Assembly: GCF_026230105.1 (NCBI RefSeq)
Contig: NC_079483.1
Coordinates: forward strand, 5,511,312 to 5,575,311
Direction of reading: 5' to 3'
DNA length: 64,000 nucleotides
Origin: Diorhabda sublineata
Lineage: Eukaryota; Arthropoda; Insecta; Coleoptera; Chrysomelidae
Shown: in pieces, positions 22,819-34,134 of the stretch
How the letters are laid out: every line of letters begins with the position of its first letter
How positions within the stretch are numbered: position 1 is the stretch's first letter
Program-made: the position numbers and the translations under genes
The notes under the pieces: model-generated
Seen by the model: the letters and a program-made list of their open reading frames with translations, nothing else
Database searches by the model: none
What the model was told of the DNA's origin: nothing

Positions 22819-23035
22819 GAATCACAATAAAAACACGTTGGTTTATCGTTTTCGAAATCGTAGAATCCATTTATCGTCGGAAATTAGGACTTTTAATTGA
22901 ATGATTTATAAAATTCTCAAAATTAATTGTTCGGTTAAATCATATACCTAAAATGATTATTGGTTAATTGGAAGTACCTATACATGGATTTTACCACTTC
23001 GAAAACGCTAAACTGACGTGTTTTCATTGAGATTG
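22819..23035. mobile_element. Foldback MITE, copy 2
   Basis: The arms 22819-22871 and 22984-23035 are inverted (AAAACACGTTGGTTTATCGT against AAAACACGTCAGTTTAGCGT, both running to ATCCAT). This is the same arm as the element at 12334-12511. The centre differs, as in families of foldback or deletion-derived elements. Confidence 0.68.
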
Positions 23036-23299
23036 GGAACCGGGCAGATATGAAAGTGTAGCCAAAATATTATGTTTAATGCTTTTAGATTTTAAGTTTC
23101 AGAAAACGTGGGTACTTTAAAAGTAAATTAGAAAAAGAAATTTTAGTTTTTTTCAATTCAATTCAGTGTGAAATGGAAGAAATACAATCAATTTTTTTCA
23201 ATTAATTTGTTTTCATTTCGTCAAATTGAAATTTTTGTTAGAAAAATACCAGCAAAGGATGTAAATTTTTCGAATAGGTCATCCTCTCACCTGCGTTTC

Positions 23300-24040
23300 C
23301 AAAAGGGTCGCTTCTAATACCGTGTAAATTCGTCGCCGCCATTTTGTTGGGCACTTACCTGCATCTGCAAGTCAACATAAGTCAAAATACCAAGTTTTGA
23401 TGTTAGTACCACCTCCTATGAGGTGATGTGGGACTTTTACTTAAACTCACTCTCCTCGGTTCATTGCGGCAAGAAGTTTTTCTTCGTACGTTGACTACTG
23501 CCTATTGTTGGTTTTACTAATAGCTGTGAAGCGTTGTATGGTGCGAGCAACCCACTCGGGAACCTTACTCAACTCACTTAATCTCACCTAACCTAACCAC
23601 CCGACAGCCGCTCATTGTCGGGTAGTGTCGGACTCCTATCGACTATAACCCTCCTTGGGCTCTCTCATTTTGCTTTGGCATCATTTCTACCAACGCTTCT
23701 GGAAGTGCGTATGTTCGCCCTCGTCCTCCCCTCCCCACTGCTCACCCAGACTTCGATAACAAGAATAAATCGGCGGGTCCATAGGCCGTACATTCCGTGG
23801 TACCATTTTTGCTTTTGCGTCAGCTTTCGACACACCCTTCTGGCTAAGGACCATACTCGAAAGGATTTTCCTCTTAGATCCTCTGAGGAGATCAATGCTG
23901 AAATAATTTTTTCTATTGTCTTGCCAAACAACAAGGCGTTTAACTGCTTTAGTAGGCCTTGTACATTGAAGCATATTTGCCCAACTTTTGTTTGTTTTCT
24001 TCCAGTACTTTAAGTCGTCTTCAAAACCAACTAGGCTGAC
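23300..24040. other. GC-richer block with overlapping open frames, unassigned
   Basis: This stretch is distinctly richer in G+C than its neighbours. It has overlapping frames of 89-132 codons on both strands (23615-24013 plus; 23665-23934 and 23687-23974 minus). On the minus strand one frame reads KVGQICFNVQGLLKQLNA then FGKTIEKIIS, faintly like a zinc-knuckle or retroelement segment, but I cannot place it. A CCTAACCTAACC run sits at 23586-23598. It may be a decayed unknown repeat. Confidence 0.3.
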
Positions 24041-26004
24041 TATTTAACCTTACATAACCTCACTATTTTGGTACTATTATATAAATGCTGCTTTTGAATA
24101 TAAACCTCCGGCGAGCAATTTACTTTTAGGGATTGAATGAACCCTTAAATTCCGACGATCATTTCACATGTGGGATTGGTGGACTGAGAGGTGACTCACC
24201 GCATATTTTTTAAACAAATACGAAAGGGAATGTCAAAATACAGCTTGAAGCAGCCCAATTCTTGTTAATCTGCGTTCTAAACAGAATAATTGCCCTTATT
24301 TTTGTCGATGTTTGTTTATACAAGGTGTCCAAGAAGAATGTCGAGTATTTTACTTCAAGAGAGTCTGTTTTTTCAACTTAAATGTACCTTTAGAAGGATT
24401 TAGTCTATTTCGAAAAGTTTTTTCCAACTTTAGAATCACAGTTTCGATCTATACGTCACCATCAATGTTGCGTATCATCCCTAAATAGTAAAAAAATAGA
24501 TTTAAACCATAAGCTATGTTGCCAAATTTAACTTTATTTCAGAGATGTTTAAAAAATATTTTAATAAAGCTTTTGTTATTTAAATTTTTATTATTATTAT
24601 TATTATTGCCTACGAGGTATGGACACGTATGGGCCAAAACTCAAAAGTTCTTTTACTTTTTTGTTTTTTAACCTAGTATTTTATAGCACTAAGAAGAATG
24701 ACAAAGATAATGTTCAAGAGAAATTTGAGGTTATTTTACTAAAGTGGGTACCACATGATTTGAGATTATTATTTTTACAAAAAAAAACTCGTTCCATAAT
24801 AATCAAAACATACTAGATGCCAAATTTCAAAGCAACTTAATTGTACTGAAAAAATGAAATTAACTGTATGCTATGTTGTCAAGTTTAGATTTATAATAGA
24901 ATGATTGGAAATAATTATTTCTGGTGAATATTCCATTAAATTTATTTTTTATGAATAAATGTTTAGTTTATAAAAAACAATTACAACAAAATAAGTTATA
25001 CTGCCCAATTTGTGACCAGTCAAACAAATGTCAACTTGATATGCATGTATTGTGACAAAATTTTGAAAAAAATATTTGTATGAATGCGGTTATTTCGATA
25101 TGTAAAATTATATCAATGTAGTTGGTAAAGCAAAATGTAAATAAACCAAGGATAGGAAAGAAATAATACTATGGCTGTGGATGATCAATTTTAGGATTTT
25201 TGTTTTAAAAACTGAATCGTTTTTCAATCAACACGTTAAAAATATTAATTCCAATACCATAATTGCAGTTTTATCACAAAATTCAGAGTAAACAGTCCCT
25301 AATTCTTCTTTTTTTACCTTCCCTCCAATTGAGCAATCTAACGAATTGTCAAAATCAGTTGATGCCTATTTAAAATGGCCGCCGCGGGGTAAACAAATGC
25401 TTGTCAATTTGTAGTTACTAATTCAGATTAAAAGAAGCGCGCGACTAGCGTAAATAGATTTTTTTCCCTATTTCACAAACTAATAAAATTGATATAATTC
25501 TTCTAGAGCAATTGAAGAACCAACTCTTTATGAAGAGATTAGCCTTACTCCGCTACCTCTCATTCCTGCAATAATTAAACTTAATTTTTTATTAGTAAAC
25601 TAAATTAAAAATCAATTTGGTTATGTCGAATACGTCGTGAAAAGACAAATTTTCAATTCAAAAAAGTTTAATTTGACTCCAACTGAATTGATTCGAGAAT
25701 TTAACAAAACGATCGTGGGTTGAAATGTTTTAGATTAGGGTTAAATTACATCACCCTGCAAATAAGTTTTTTCTTTATAGATAGCCGTTTCTGAAATATT
25801 TTTTATGCTGATTCTATATCTGCTTTCCGTTTTTCTCTATCACGTCGAGATTTTCTACAATTTCATAATTTAATTTCACTCGACTGAGATATGTATTTTA
25901 TGAAAAAAAAAATCAACAATACAAATTTTGCTTCAATTAAATATTAGTTTACGTGTACAGAGATGTATGATTGAATTATTTTATTTTAGTTTTCGAACTT
26001 TCCT
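24041..26004. other. No gene seen
   Basis: AT-rich DNA. A stretch at 25330-25410 (AATTGAGCAATCTAACGAAT, later AAATGGCCGCCGCGGGGTAA) repeats sequence at 8390-8480 and 8760 in the chinmo intron, so it is a dispersed repeat. The piece around 24317 (ACAAGGTGTCCAAGAAGAAT) looks like a transposon end of the CAGGGTGT type. Confidence 0.55.
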
Positions 26005-26510
26005 TTTTTTTATTTCCTTCACATCTCTAGGGTATCTTGGCAAAAGCTCTTGAGATTCTAGGTAGTCAGGCATCATATTTTTATTCCACTTAATTTGGTT
26101 TCTCCATTTTTTTATGTCTTCGTGGAACCGTTCACCTTGCTGATGTTATCCAATATGGTTCCATCATTTTCATATGTTTCGATACCAAGAATGTACCTGG
26201 AGATTTTCTGATTTCAGTTTTGAGTCTAGAACTTTGGATAGGTTCAAATATCTAACCAAATTTTGCTTGAGTAAACAGCTGTGGTTCGTTGTATCTTCTT
26301 GGAGTAAATTCTGATGAATTGGACTCACCTCTCAGATTTAAATGGTACATCTGTGGAAATGCTAGTTAGAGAAGGATTCAGTAGATCTATACCATGTGGT
26401 ACAGGTTTTATTGCTGAGGGAATTCCATGTTTATAAACGTTTTTTAGTCTTAAAACCGTATCCGCTGGTCTTGACCATACAAAAATAACAGTCTTTTACA
26501 TGATTCCGCG
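26005..26510 (-). pseudogene. Decayed copy A of an arthropod multicopy protein (CYFC / PSAIRPVPHG / GERFHQD family)
   Basis: Minus-strand frames, with shifts, give in order: CYFCMVKTSGYGFKTKKRL (about 26490-26430), IPSAIKPVPHG, LVRYLNLSKVLDSKLKSENL followed by SWYRN, and QQGERFHEDIKKW with MMPDYLES (about 26140-26030). These blocks and their order match an uncharacterised family found in many copies in insect and spider genomes, which I know only by its motifs. Function is unknown, and multicopy behaviour suggests a transposon passenger or domesticated relic. At least three frameshifts or stops and a large internal deletion (between SWYRN and QQGERF) make it dead. Two sister copies are at 31.05-31.53 and 38.27-38.89 kb. 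Confidence 0.65.
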
Positions 26511-27100
26511 GTTCTTGCAATACCATAGGTATACATTTCCTTCTTTTTTTCTCTATCTAAAAACGGAATCTTTCAATACAGGTGTGATACAATTTTTGGG
26601 GAGCCTATGATTTGTCTTGATCTCCAAGTATTAAGTTGAATTATGCAAAATACGGGATTTTTACTTATCAATCAATGTCACTTTCGAATCGCTCATTTTG
26701 TATCGACACTATTTCCACAGTTATTGGAAGGAGACTACTGAGTGACGAATTAACTCTTTACCAGAGAGAAACTTGTAACCAGGGGCGCGAAAACATGTCT
26801 TGACACCCCTTAAAAATGAGACAACACCTCCTTTTAGAGTGTCCACCCAATTTTTCCTTAAAACAAAATGACTCATATAATGTGAAAAATTTGGTTAGCG
26901 TGTAATGAATCCTGGTAGTGAAAGCACTGATTTCAATTGATTGTATTAAACAAAAAATATTAGATTTCGTAGCACTAGCTCAAGAATTTATGAATATAAA
27001 TGATTACAGAAAGACAGTTTTTGGTTTATTTGGAAAAAAAAAATAAAATATAAATAAGCCCAAGTGGCAAACTTTTTTACAATTATTCAGCTAGACATCC
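26511..27100. other. No gene seen
   Basis: AT-rich sequence. The first ~130 bases may be further, unreadable parts of the decayed gene on the minus strand. Confidence 0.5.
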
Positions 27101-28320
27101 CTTTTTTGAGAGTTAGGTTGTTGTGCCTCTGCATGTAACATGTCAACGTTGGGAGCGTAGGTTCGTATCCTATTGACTGCGCCAGATATATATTTGAAAA
27201 ATTGAAATTCGTTTTTAAAAAACTTATATTTTAATTACGAAAAAGGTGTTTTTATTACAAGAGCTAGACAGAAATTGAAACTGAAAATAACAGTTAACTT
27301 AAAGTGAAAAAATTCTAAGTAAGGTGTCACATTATATTTTATAGGTGTTAGCAAATTCTCGGCTCGTAACTCCTCTTTCCATACGATGAAAAAATGATGG
27401 GATAATTCTTCGAAATCTAATTACTTTGGTGGATTTTGAATTACTACGTCTTCTTTTTAATAAAATAATTTGAATTTATTAATTGATAATTCGCAATTTT
27501 CTGGAATATTTATCAACGAATGCGATCGCACTTGAAATATTCTATAAGTTGGATACAACTACTTGGGACTCTACAGGGATGATCATTAGTTCGTTGTTTG
27601 TAGTTTGATTAATTATTGGATTTGAATGATCTATTTATCTATATAAATATCATCAATTTGGAACCTGAAAAGGTCACTTGGGTTCCAAGAAATGTATCGT
27701 ATGCTAAGATATTATTGAATTCACGAATTTGATCATTTTGGTATATTTGATTCAAATGTTTAATCAAATTTTGGATTTTTTGATATTACAGAACTGTGAA
27801 GAGTATTTAACTTGGAAATCAGATCCACTTTGGGAGCGTAGGTTCGTATCCTATTGACTGCGCCAGATATATATATGAAAAAAATTGAAATTCGTTTTTA
27901 AAAAACTTATATTATATTTTGATTACAAAAAAGGTGTTTTTACTACGAGAGTTAGACAGAAACTGAAACTGGAAACAAAATTAACAGTTAACTTAAAGTA
28001 AAAATTCCAACTAAGGTGTCATATTATATTTTATAGGTGTTAGCAAATTCTCGGCTCGTAACTCCTCCTTACTTAGGATGAAAAAATGATTATTTTTGTG
28101 AGTGGAATCTGTTGGAAATTCTTCGAAGTCTAATTTCTCTTCTTTGGTGAATTTTGATTTGCTATGTCTTCTAATCAAATGTTCAATCAAATTTGGAATT
28201 TTTTTGATATTATAGAACTGTGGGGAGTATTAAAATTAGAAATTAGATCCCATTTGGGTGGGTAAGTTCGTATCCTATTGAATGCGCCAGATAAATATTT
28301 GAAAAATTGAAATTTTTTTA
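27100..28320 (+). repeat. Tandem duplication with a tRNA-T-arm-like box in each unit
   Basis: Three units start with GGTTCGTATCCTATTGACTG followed by CGCCAGATA (27160, 27841, 28265 as variant); the first two agree closely over about 250 bp (GGTGTTAGCAAATTCTCGGC is identical in both). Within the box, GTAGG-TTCGTAT-CCTAT can fold as a T-arm and is followed by TGACTGCGCCA, like a tRNA 3' end. The rest of a cloverleaf is not convincing. It is probably a tandemly duplicated tRNA-derived SINE or tRNA relic. Confidence 0.6.
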
Positions 28321-29127
28321 AGATAAGTGTACAACAGACGTGGTAGAAAAAATTGCATTGTTGAAATCAGAGTGAAAAAGCTACTTGAAGAAGATCCATT
28401 CCCATTTTGTCATAAATTATGATACAGGGTGGTTAATATACTTAAATGAAGTTTGATTTCATTAAGTTGAAAAATAAAGTTGATAGATAGTTTTATTTTC
28501 AAGATAATGAAAGTTACTATGCTTTACCAACATAGAAATTGTAAATATAGGCACTCGACTTATTTATAAACATTGAAATTAATTGTTGCCTGTTATTATA
28601 TTCATTGTAAAATAACTAATTGATGGGATTAAAAGAAAGTGAGTACAAATACAAAATCTACCTCATTAAAGTTAACGTAAGCAATGTGGCTATACATTAA
28701 CTAGTACAAAAGTATGTATAGTTTTTTTTGTACCTTGTATATTACTAGCTTATAATTATAGGTGTGTATATGAACTCAGGAATTTTCAAGTACAAAAAAA
28801 AAATAGAAACAAAGATCGTATTTCTACCAAAATATTCAGGGAATATCGTTTCATATAATGGTTGTTATTGATACAATTGCTGGGTAAATATTTAAAATAA
28901 AAATCGTTTAAATGTATAAAGAGTACTAATAGGACTAATACAAAAATAATATTTCGAAAAATTTCTGTATTTGTCTACGTACTGTGACTGTGACACTATT
29001 TATATTCATAAATGACAGTCTATACAACCGCCGAGCAAAGGGTGTTATAGCTAAATAAAATAACCCCCGTTTTACTTAAAATACCGATCAACAAAAGCTT
29101 AGTTTTGTTTTAATAGGGTGAATATAA
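28321..29127. other. No gene seen
   Basis: AT-rich intergenic DNA. A single CTACCTCA (28658-28665) occurs here with no UTR context. Confidence 0.55.
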
Positions 29128-29200
29128 ACAGGGTGTTTCAAAAAAAGTGATCACGTCTCTAGGATAGATAGAAAACTTAAAAATATTGTTGCAACTACTG
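29128..29200 (+). mobile_element. End of a CAGGGTGTTT-type MITE
   Basis: CAGGGTGTTTCAAAAAAAGT and then ATCACGTCTCTAGGATAGAT match the inverted right end of the complete element at 53629-53798 (ATCCCGTCTCTAGGATAGAT). The other end was not found, so this copy is truncated. Confidence 0.6.
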
Positions 29201-29465
29201 GCAACACTGTATTGAAATTTTGTACGAATATGTTTGGGAAGCTGATACATCCAATGAATTTGTTTTTATGTCTGACTCCCATAGAGGGCGCTAGTTACAC
29301 CAAATAGTAGCGAACATATTAGATTTACTAAGCAAAATTTCGAGTGAACTTTATAATTATTTAATTTTATATCAAAAATCTTGACAAAACCCGATACTGT
29401 GAACCATTTTCGGAATATTTTGATTTGGAAATTATGAAGTAATAACTGAAGTATTGATGAAGTTT

Positions 29466-29476
29466 TATTATTAACA
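29466..29476. repeat. Target-site duplication TATTATTAACA (left)
   Basis: 11-bp perfect direct repeat with 30632-30642, bounding the non-LTR element between them. Confidence 0.75.
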
Positions 29477-30631
29477 TCTTCTTCTTCTTCTTCTTTAGTT
29501 AGGACTAGGTCCTGTATTTTCATCAAGGGTTTGCCAGGAGTAGTTGGGATGCTGAGGACCAGCTTTTATACCACCTTATAGGTGGTCGTTCAGAGGTCGA
29601 GTTGTTTCTGGTTTCTTTTCCTTTACAATTTTTGCTAACCGTTCATTTGGCATTCTGTCAACATGGTCTCTCCATTCTCTGCTGATGTATTTATTTCGCC
29701 AAATTAAATCTCTAAGTTATCCTGATATTAATGCTGCCTTCGTTGTTTGTGCTTTTACTTCTTTCTTTAGATTTCTATCGGTTGTTATGTTTGTCCCTAG
29801 ATATTTGAAGGACATCACTTGTTCTACACTCTGATCGTAGATCGCTAGTTTACATCTTCTCAGAGATTTTTTTTTTGTGGATATTTTCATGTTGTACGTG
29901 TTCGCTATTTGTTGGAATTTATATAGGAGCTTCTGTAGGTTATCTTCGTCTTCCGAGATGATTACTGCGTCATCCAGTCCCGGCTTGCTTTACTTTGTTG
30001 ATTACCAGTTGCCACAGGTATTTTATTGCCTAATTTGTTTGCCGTTCTCACAAAGGTATAATTATCGGTGTTAAGTTTTTCGATAACTCTTATTATATTG
30101 GGGTGAACGTTCCTTTTTTTTTAGTAGAGTTATAACATCAGTTAAGCGTATCCTATCAAACGCTTGGGTGAGATCAATGAAGCACATAAAGGCTGCCTTA
30201 TTAAACTCTATGGCTTTTTCAGTTATTTGGCGCATTATAAATATAGCATCTATAGCAGATCTGTTGTTTCTTAAACCTTGCTGTTCTTCACATATCCCGG
30301 TAGACATTACTTCTTCTGTTAAGATTTTAGTGAATAGTTTCAGAACCGTACTCATCAGGCTAATGCCTCGATAATTTTGGGGATCGGTTTTTTCTCCCTT
30401 TTTGAAAATCGGTATCAGAATACTTTCTTTCCATTCAGATTCAGACATTTTGAAAAACTTTATAGTTCAACACAAGCTAACGTATCAGCACAGGAATTAC
30501 CCTACGAAGATGAAAACATCAATGGAATACAAAATAGGATTTTCTCCCTGCATAAAATACAACAAATGATAGCCAAGATAAAGAACAGAAAAGCCCCAGG
30601 CATCGACGAAATAACAAACGAAATGATCAAA
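29477..30631 (-). mobile_element. 5'-inverted (twin-primed) non-LTR retrotransposon, internally deleted
   Basis: An RTE/Jockey-grade reverse-transcriptase element. Its 3' part lies on the minus strand from 30448 down to 29477. It runs through WKESILIPIFKKGEKTDPQN, YRGISL, CFIDLTQAFDRI (first catalytic Asp), a deletion, then DDAVIISEDEDNLQKLLYKF (second catalytic pair), CKLAIYDQSVEQVMSFKYLG, LRDLIWRNKY, REWRDHVDRMPNERLAKIV and a (GAA)n tail. Its 5' part (about 30449-30631) is on the plus strand and ends KIKNRKAPGIDEITNEMIK, the block that should come just before WKESILIP. Flanks share an 11-bp duplication. The order of blocks and the outer position of NEMIK are just what twin priming predicts. 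The reading frame is broken by at least two internal deletions. Confidence 0.85.
30071..30448 (-). pseudogene. Reverse transcriptase fragment (fingers/palm) of the inverted LINE
   Basis: 125 codons without a stop. The order is WKESILIPIFKKGEKTDPQN (RT block 1-2), YRGISLMSTVLKLFTKIL, EEQQGLRNNRSAIDAIFIMR and FMCFIDLTQAFDRI, with the palm aspartate FIDL..AFD present. Similarity ends near LLKKK, about 25 residues past the palm motif. The conserved RQGDSLSP block is missing and reading resumes in another frame at the DDAV motif. The apparent Met start is incidental, since the true protein would begin in the segment that is now inverted. Confidence 0.85.
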
Positions 30632-30642
30632 TATTATTAACA
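30632..30642. repeat. Target-site duplication TATTATTAACA (right)
   Basis: Perfect copy of 29466-29476, directly after the inverted 5' part of the element. It interrupts the plus-strand reading frame at NEMIK. Confidence 0.75.
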
Positions 30643-30656
30643 CCATATATCAAATA

Positions 30657-30852
30657 CATTTAAAAAAATTGGGACTGAGGGGTTTGATGATAATAAATTG
30701 CGGTTCTGGGACTTAAACGGTTGTTTGTTTCATACTAAGGCCCCCAATAGCTCAGTGCATATATTTGACAAACAAGATCCTGTACTGATTGGATTGGATT
30801 TATGTGAAACGTTACAAGAAACGAAAACCCTCAGTCCCAATTTTTTTAAATG
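30657..30852. mobile_element. 196-bp MITE with 25-bp perfect inverted ends
   Basis: Positions 30657-30681 and 30828-30852 are exact inverse copies; the core is AATTGGGACTGAGGG. A TA dinucleotide occurs within both ends (30661-30662, 30847-30848) and could be a mariner-type target duplication if the true ends are there. No coding content. It lies only 15 bp from the LINE. Confidence 0.8.
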
Positions 30853-31049
30853 GCGTTTTATCGATGGAGCTTCATTTAAGCGACAAAAAAATTTTGAATT
30901 CACGTAATTCTTACTAATTAATAATAATAACACAGGCCAACAAAAAACGTTTGTTTGAAAACTTTTTTTTATTTTAATAGCTGATCATTATAGATTTTTA
31001 TGTGCTGAATCGAAATCTAGCTTTATTTTTTTTGTATCACCCATAGTTT

Positions 31050-31535
31050 CCAAGCAATATGTATTTTATTATAATCTTTCCCTTTTTTCTTTGAAACTTC
31101 TTGGGTAACTTTTTCTTTTCGATGATTCGCTTGCTGAACTTCCCGGTGAAGTGAAAGTAATCCCCCATCATGTTGGTGTTCCAGCGGTCCTGGTAACGTT
31201 TTTCCATCACTTTAACACTCAACTAACTCCTCACTAACATTTCCTAAATTGTCCGGGAAGTAATCGAGTCGGTTTAAAAAGTGAACTTCCACACTCATCA
31301 AACATCCTAACTCTTCAAACTTTTTTAGCATATTGTCAACAATATTCTGGGTGTTTTTCATTTCCCAAGAACTTGGTAACAACTTGCTTGAAGGATACCC
31401 ATGCTTCTCTTTCATTTGAGGTCATTGTGGATTCTAATATCAGGTCCGGTAAAAACGCCTTCTTCCAATTTAGCTTCTGAAAGGTGTGGAATTTAGCATA
31501 TTTCAAACTAAAATATTTTCTATGAATGTTCATTT
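31050..31535 (-). pseudogene. Decayed copy B of the GERFHQD / PSAIRPVPHG family (C-terminal third)
   Basis: Minus-strand pieces in order: EREAWVSFKQVVTKFLGNEK, QNIVDNMLKKFEELGCLMSV, EVHFLNRLDYFPDNLGNVSEE and KVMEKRYQDRWNTNMMGDYF. This matches the C-terminal third of the same uncharacterised family as the copies at 26.0 and 38.3 kb (consensus FLGN...GC.MS.KVHFLHSHLDFFP.NLG..SEEQGERFHQDI..ME.RYQG.W). One frameshift falls after SEE, with loss of the QGERFHQDI block, and another around 31330. It is less decayed than copy A. Confidence 0.68.
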
Positions 31536-31539
31536 AAGT

Positions 31540-33310
31540 AGTCGAAAAGGTTTTATTAAGAATCATTGATCGATGCTGGATTACTACTAAAGCACTTTTC
31601 ATCTACATGGGAAAAGTTGTGTGAGGAAATTTCCACTTTTCCATTTCTCTATCCTACCAAATCCTTTTTACCTGTCTATTTCTATACATTCTACAAAGGT
31701 GCGCAAACCATCTGAGCTGTTTTAACAAACTTGAAATGAATTTTTTTAACGCAAGCTGCAAATATGTATTTTCAAAATATTTTTTTATAATAAACCGCTA
31801 GATGACATTACTTGCTAGCGCTCCCGATACCAGCGGTTGTATATTCTGTGCCTATACACATTGAGTTCTAAATATGGACCGGCTAAATTATATCAAAAAT
31901 GATTTACACGAGTTTTATTAATTTTATGTATTAGTACACATATTAGTAATTAAAATATTATTATTTATTTAAATGCTGGTTATATTTTATTAAACTGATT
32001 CGTGTTATTTAACATTTGGTCCCTCTATGTTTCAAAACTTTGTTTTGTAGAAGATAATTTGAGTTAACTAGAACCCTGCCCGTATTAATCCCGGAGCTAT
32101 CTTTGTACCTGGTATTAATTACGTCCACAGGTCCAATAGGACTTTAGAAGCTTTGTTTTTTCTTCACAATGGACTTGTACGTGGAATGGTGTTTGGCCAT
32201 TGAGGTGTATATCTAAGATCTTCGATGAAAGATACTGTTCAAAGTTCAAACCAGAGAAGCCTAGACATTTCATCGTTCTAGAATAAATAACGGTCACGGT
32301 GCTCAAAGTTAAATTTGGAGGTCAATATTGAACTTGAAGGAAGGAGCTCAATCTTTTTGGGTTGATTTTAAACTAGAATCATCTGTCTATTTACCTCTAG
32401 ATTTTTGTAATGAGACATTATAGCACTACCTATCCATTACCTTTAGTTTCACGTCATGGGGTAACATCAGGGATCACAGTTGGGCTAATCACGTTGATTT
32501 ACTGAAGAGTACAAATTGAGAAGATCGACTTAACTGTGAAAAGTGAAGGAATGGCATGGTCTCTTACAACATCAGCTATAATCAAGGTCAAGCAGACAAC
32601 CTGTTCGTTCAATATCATTATCACTTTTTATTTATTGTAAGCGCGGTTGCAGTTTTATAAAACAATGTTGTACCATCAGTTTTCTTTAGTAAATCGTTGC
32701 TCCATGGTTCATTTTTGTATAAACAGAACTAAATAGAAGATAAAGTGGGAGAAAACGATTTTTTTCATTAAATAGTGACGTCGTTCGCTCTGATTGGTGA
32801 TATCATATCGGGATTACAAATTTTGTAGATTTCAATGATGTCTGTTGAAGCGTTCCATATATTTAAAACTCACTCTGTATAAATAAATATATATTATAAC
32901 AAATTTTTGCAAAATTAAGTGTATTTAGATCTTTAACGTTAAAAATTGTGAGCCTGTTGGAATATGAGTTTTAAAATGAACTTCTTTCACGATTATAAAA
33001 TGTACAGTACACTTTCGCATCTATTCTACTCCAAAATACGGAGTATAAACAATTTGTGTATATAGAAAAAGTAATTTAAATGCAAGTATTTATATGTATC
33101 CATGTTTCTGTTTTACTTATTAATTTTAATAAAGAATTTGTCGTTTATATTGTTATTTCTTTTACCATTTCATCAAAAACTTGATGTTGTGTTATTAAAA
33201 AATACCCAAAGTATAATTGGCGCAGTCGAAAGGATCATTTTAGTAGAAATTCTTTGCTTTTCAACGTTTATTGACGATTTTCAATAAAAAAGAGCATTCG
33301 TGGATAGCAT
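31540..33310. other. No gene seen
   Basis: AT-rich, no recognisable domain on either strand. Short imperfect inverted repeats occur near 31795-31845 and a CTCTGTATA-type transposon end near 32870. Confidence 0.55.
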
Positions 33311-33312
33311 TT

Positions 33313-34134
33313 GACACAATAAGTCGTATGACTGTCACAGAAGTGGCGCTAATATTGTCAAATCCAACTTTAAACTTTGCTAAATAATGATGGTCAATAT
33401 TATGGTGGTCCAATTGTGGTATTTACTCAAAGAAATTATAAAAAAGTCCACAAATTGCTTATATCTAATCTTAAATTAAAATTTGATGATTCTGAGTAGT
33501 GTTTAACCATGTTTACATGTAATAAATCAAATTTTTTGCATCTATGTGTGACAATGGATCCATAACTACACTCCTGAATCAAATCATTATCTGAGTGGAT
33601 TGCAGCCGGTGAACCCCGCCCGAAGCGTTCAATGGCACAAAAGTCATCGGAGAAGGTTATGGCTTCAATATTTTGGGATGCACATGGAATATTGTTCATC
33701 GACTATCTCCAAAAGGTAAAGACAATCAATAGCGAATACTAAATCGAGTTTTTGGATCGTTTGAATACAAAAAAAAACCACTATTTCTCTAAGACATTGC
33801 ACCGATTAACAAGTAGGTGACAATGACAGTTAAATTGAATGAATTGTTTCCTCATCCACCTTATAGTCCAGATCTGGCCCCTTGTGACTGCTGACTATTC
33901 GCTGTTCTCAACAAAAATGCTGGCCGGTAAGAAATTCCGCTCAAATGAAGAAGCAATTGCTGAAACTGAAGCCTATTTTGAGGCAAACGACAAATCCTTC
34001 TTTAAGCACGGAATCAAAAATTTAGTGAAGCATTAGAATTATTGTATTGCTTTTGTAGGACATTATATTGGTGAATAAAATCGATTTTTAGCAGAAAAAC
34101 GTGTTTCTTTAGGTAGTCACACGACTTATTGAGT
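33313..34134 (+). mobile_element. mariner relic with inverted ends
   Basis: Outer ends 33313-33332 (GACACAATAAGTCGTATGAC) and 34115-34134 (inverse, 18 of 20 matching) enclose a decayed transposase gene. Length 0.82 kb against about 1.3 kb for complete mariners, so roughly a third is lost. The helix-turn-helix N-terminus is the missing part. Confidence 0.78.
33545..34036 (+). pseudogene. mariner transposase, 5'-truncated and frameshifted
   Basis: Plus-strand blocks in order: YTPESNHYLSEWIAAGEPRP, EKVMASIFWDAHGILFIDYL, QKGKTINSEY, ELFPHPPYSPDLAPCD (bearing the last catalytic Asp of the D,D34D triad) and, after a frameshift in the LF.. stretch, KFRSNEEAIAETEAYFEAND with KSFFKHGIKNLVKH. The first catalytic region (DESW) and everything before it are gone; several stops are present. 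The D34D spacing and YSPDLAPCD wording place it with mariner rather than Tc1. A minus-strand open frame through 33436-33699 is a shadow. Confidence 0.85.

Noticed and set aside
23615..24013. 132-codon plus-strand frame
   Set aside because: Overlaps two antisense frames of similar length in a GC-richer block; no domain, so the frames are likely a composition effect.
27109..27181. A functional tRNA gene
   Set aside because: Only the T-arm is convincing; acceptor and D-arm do not pair.
28658..28665. A fourth CTACCTCA as a let-7 site of chinmo
   Set aside because: It lies 12 kb past the candidate poly(A) signal and beyond the piggyBac, with no transcript evidence; more likely chance.
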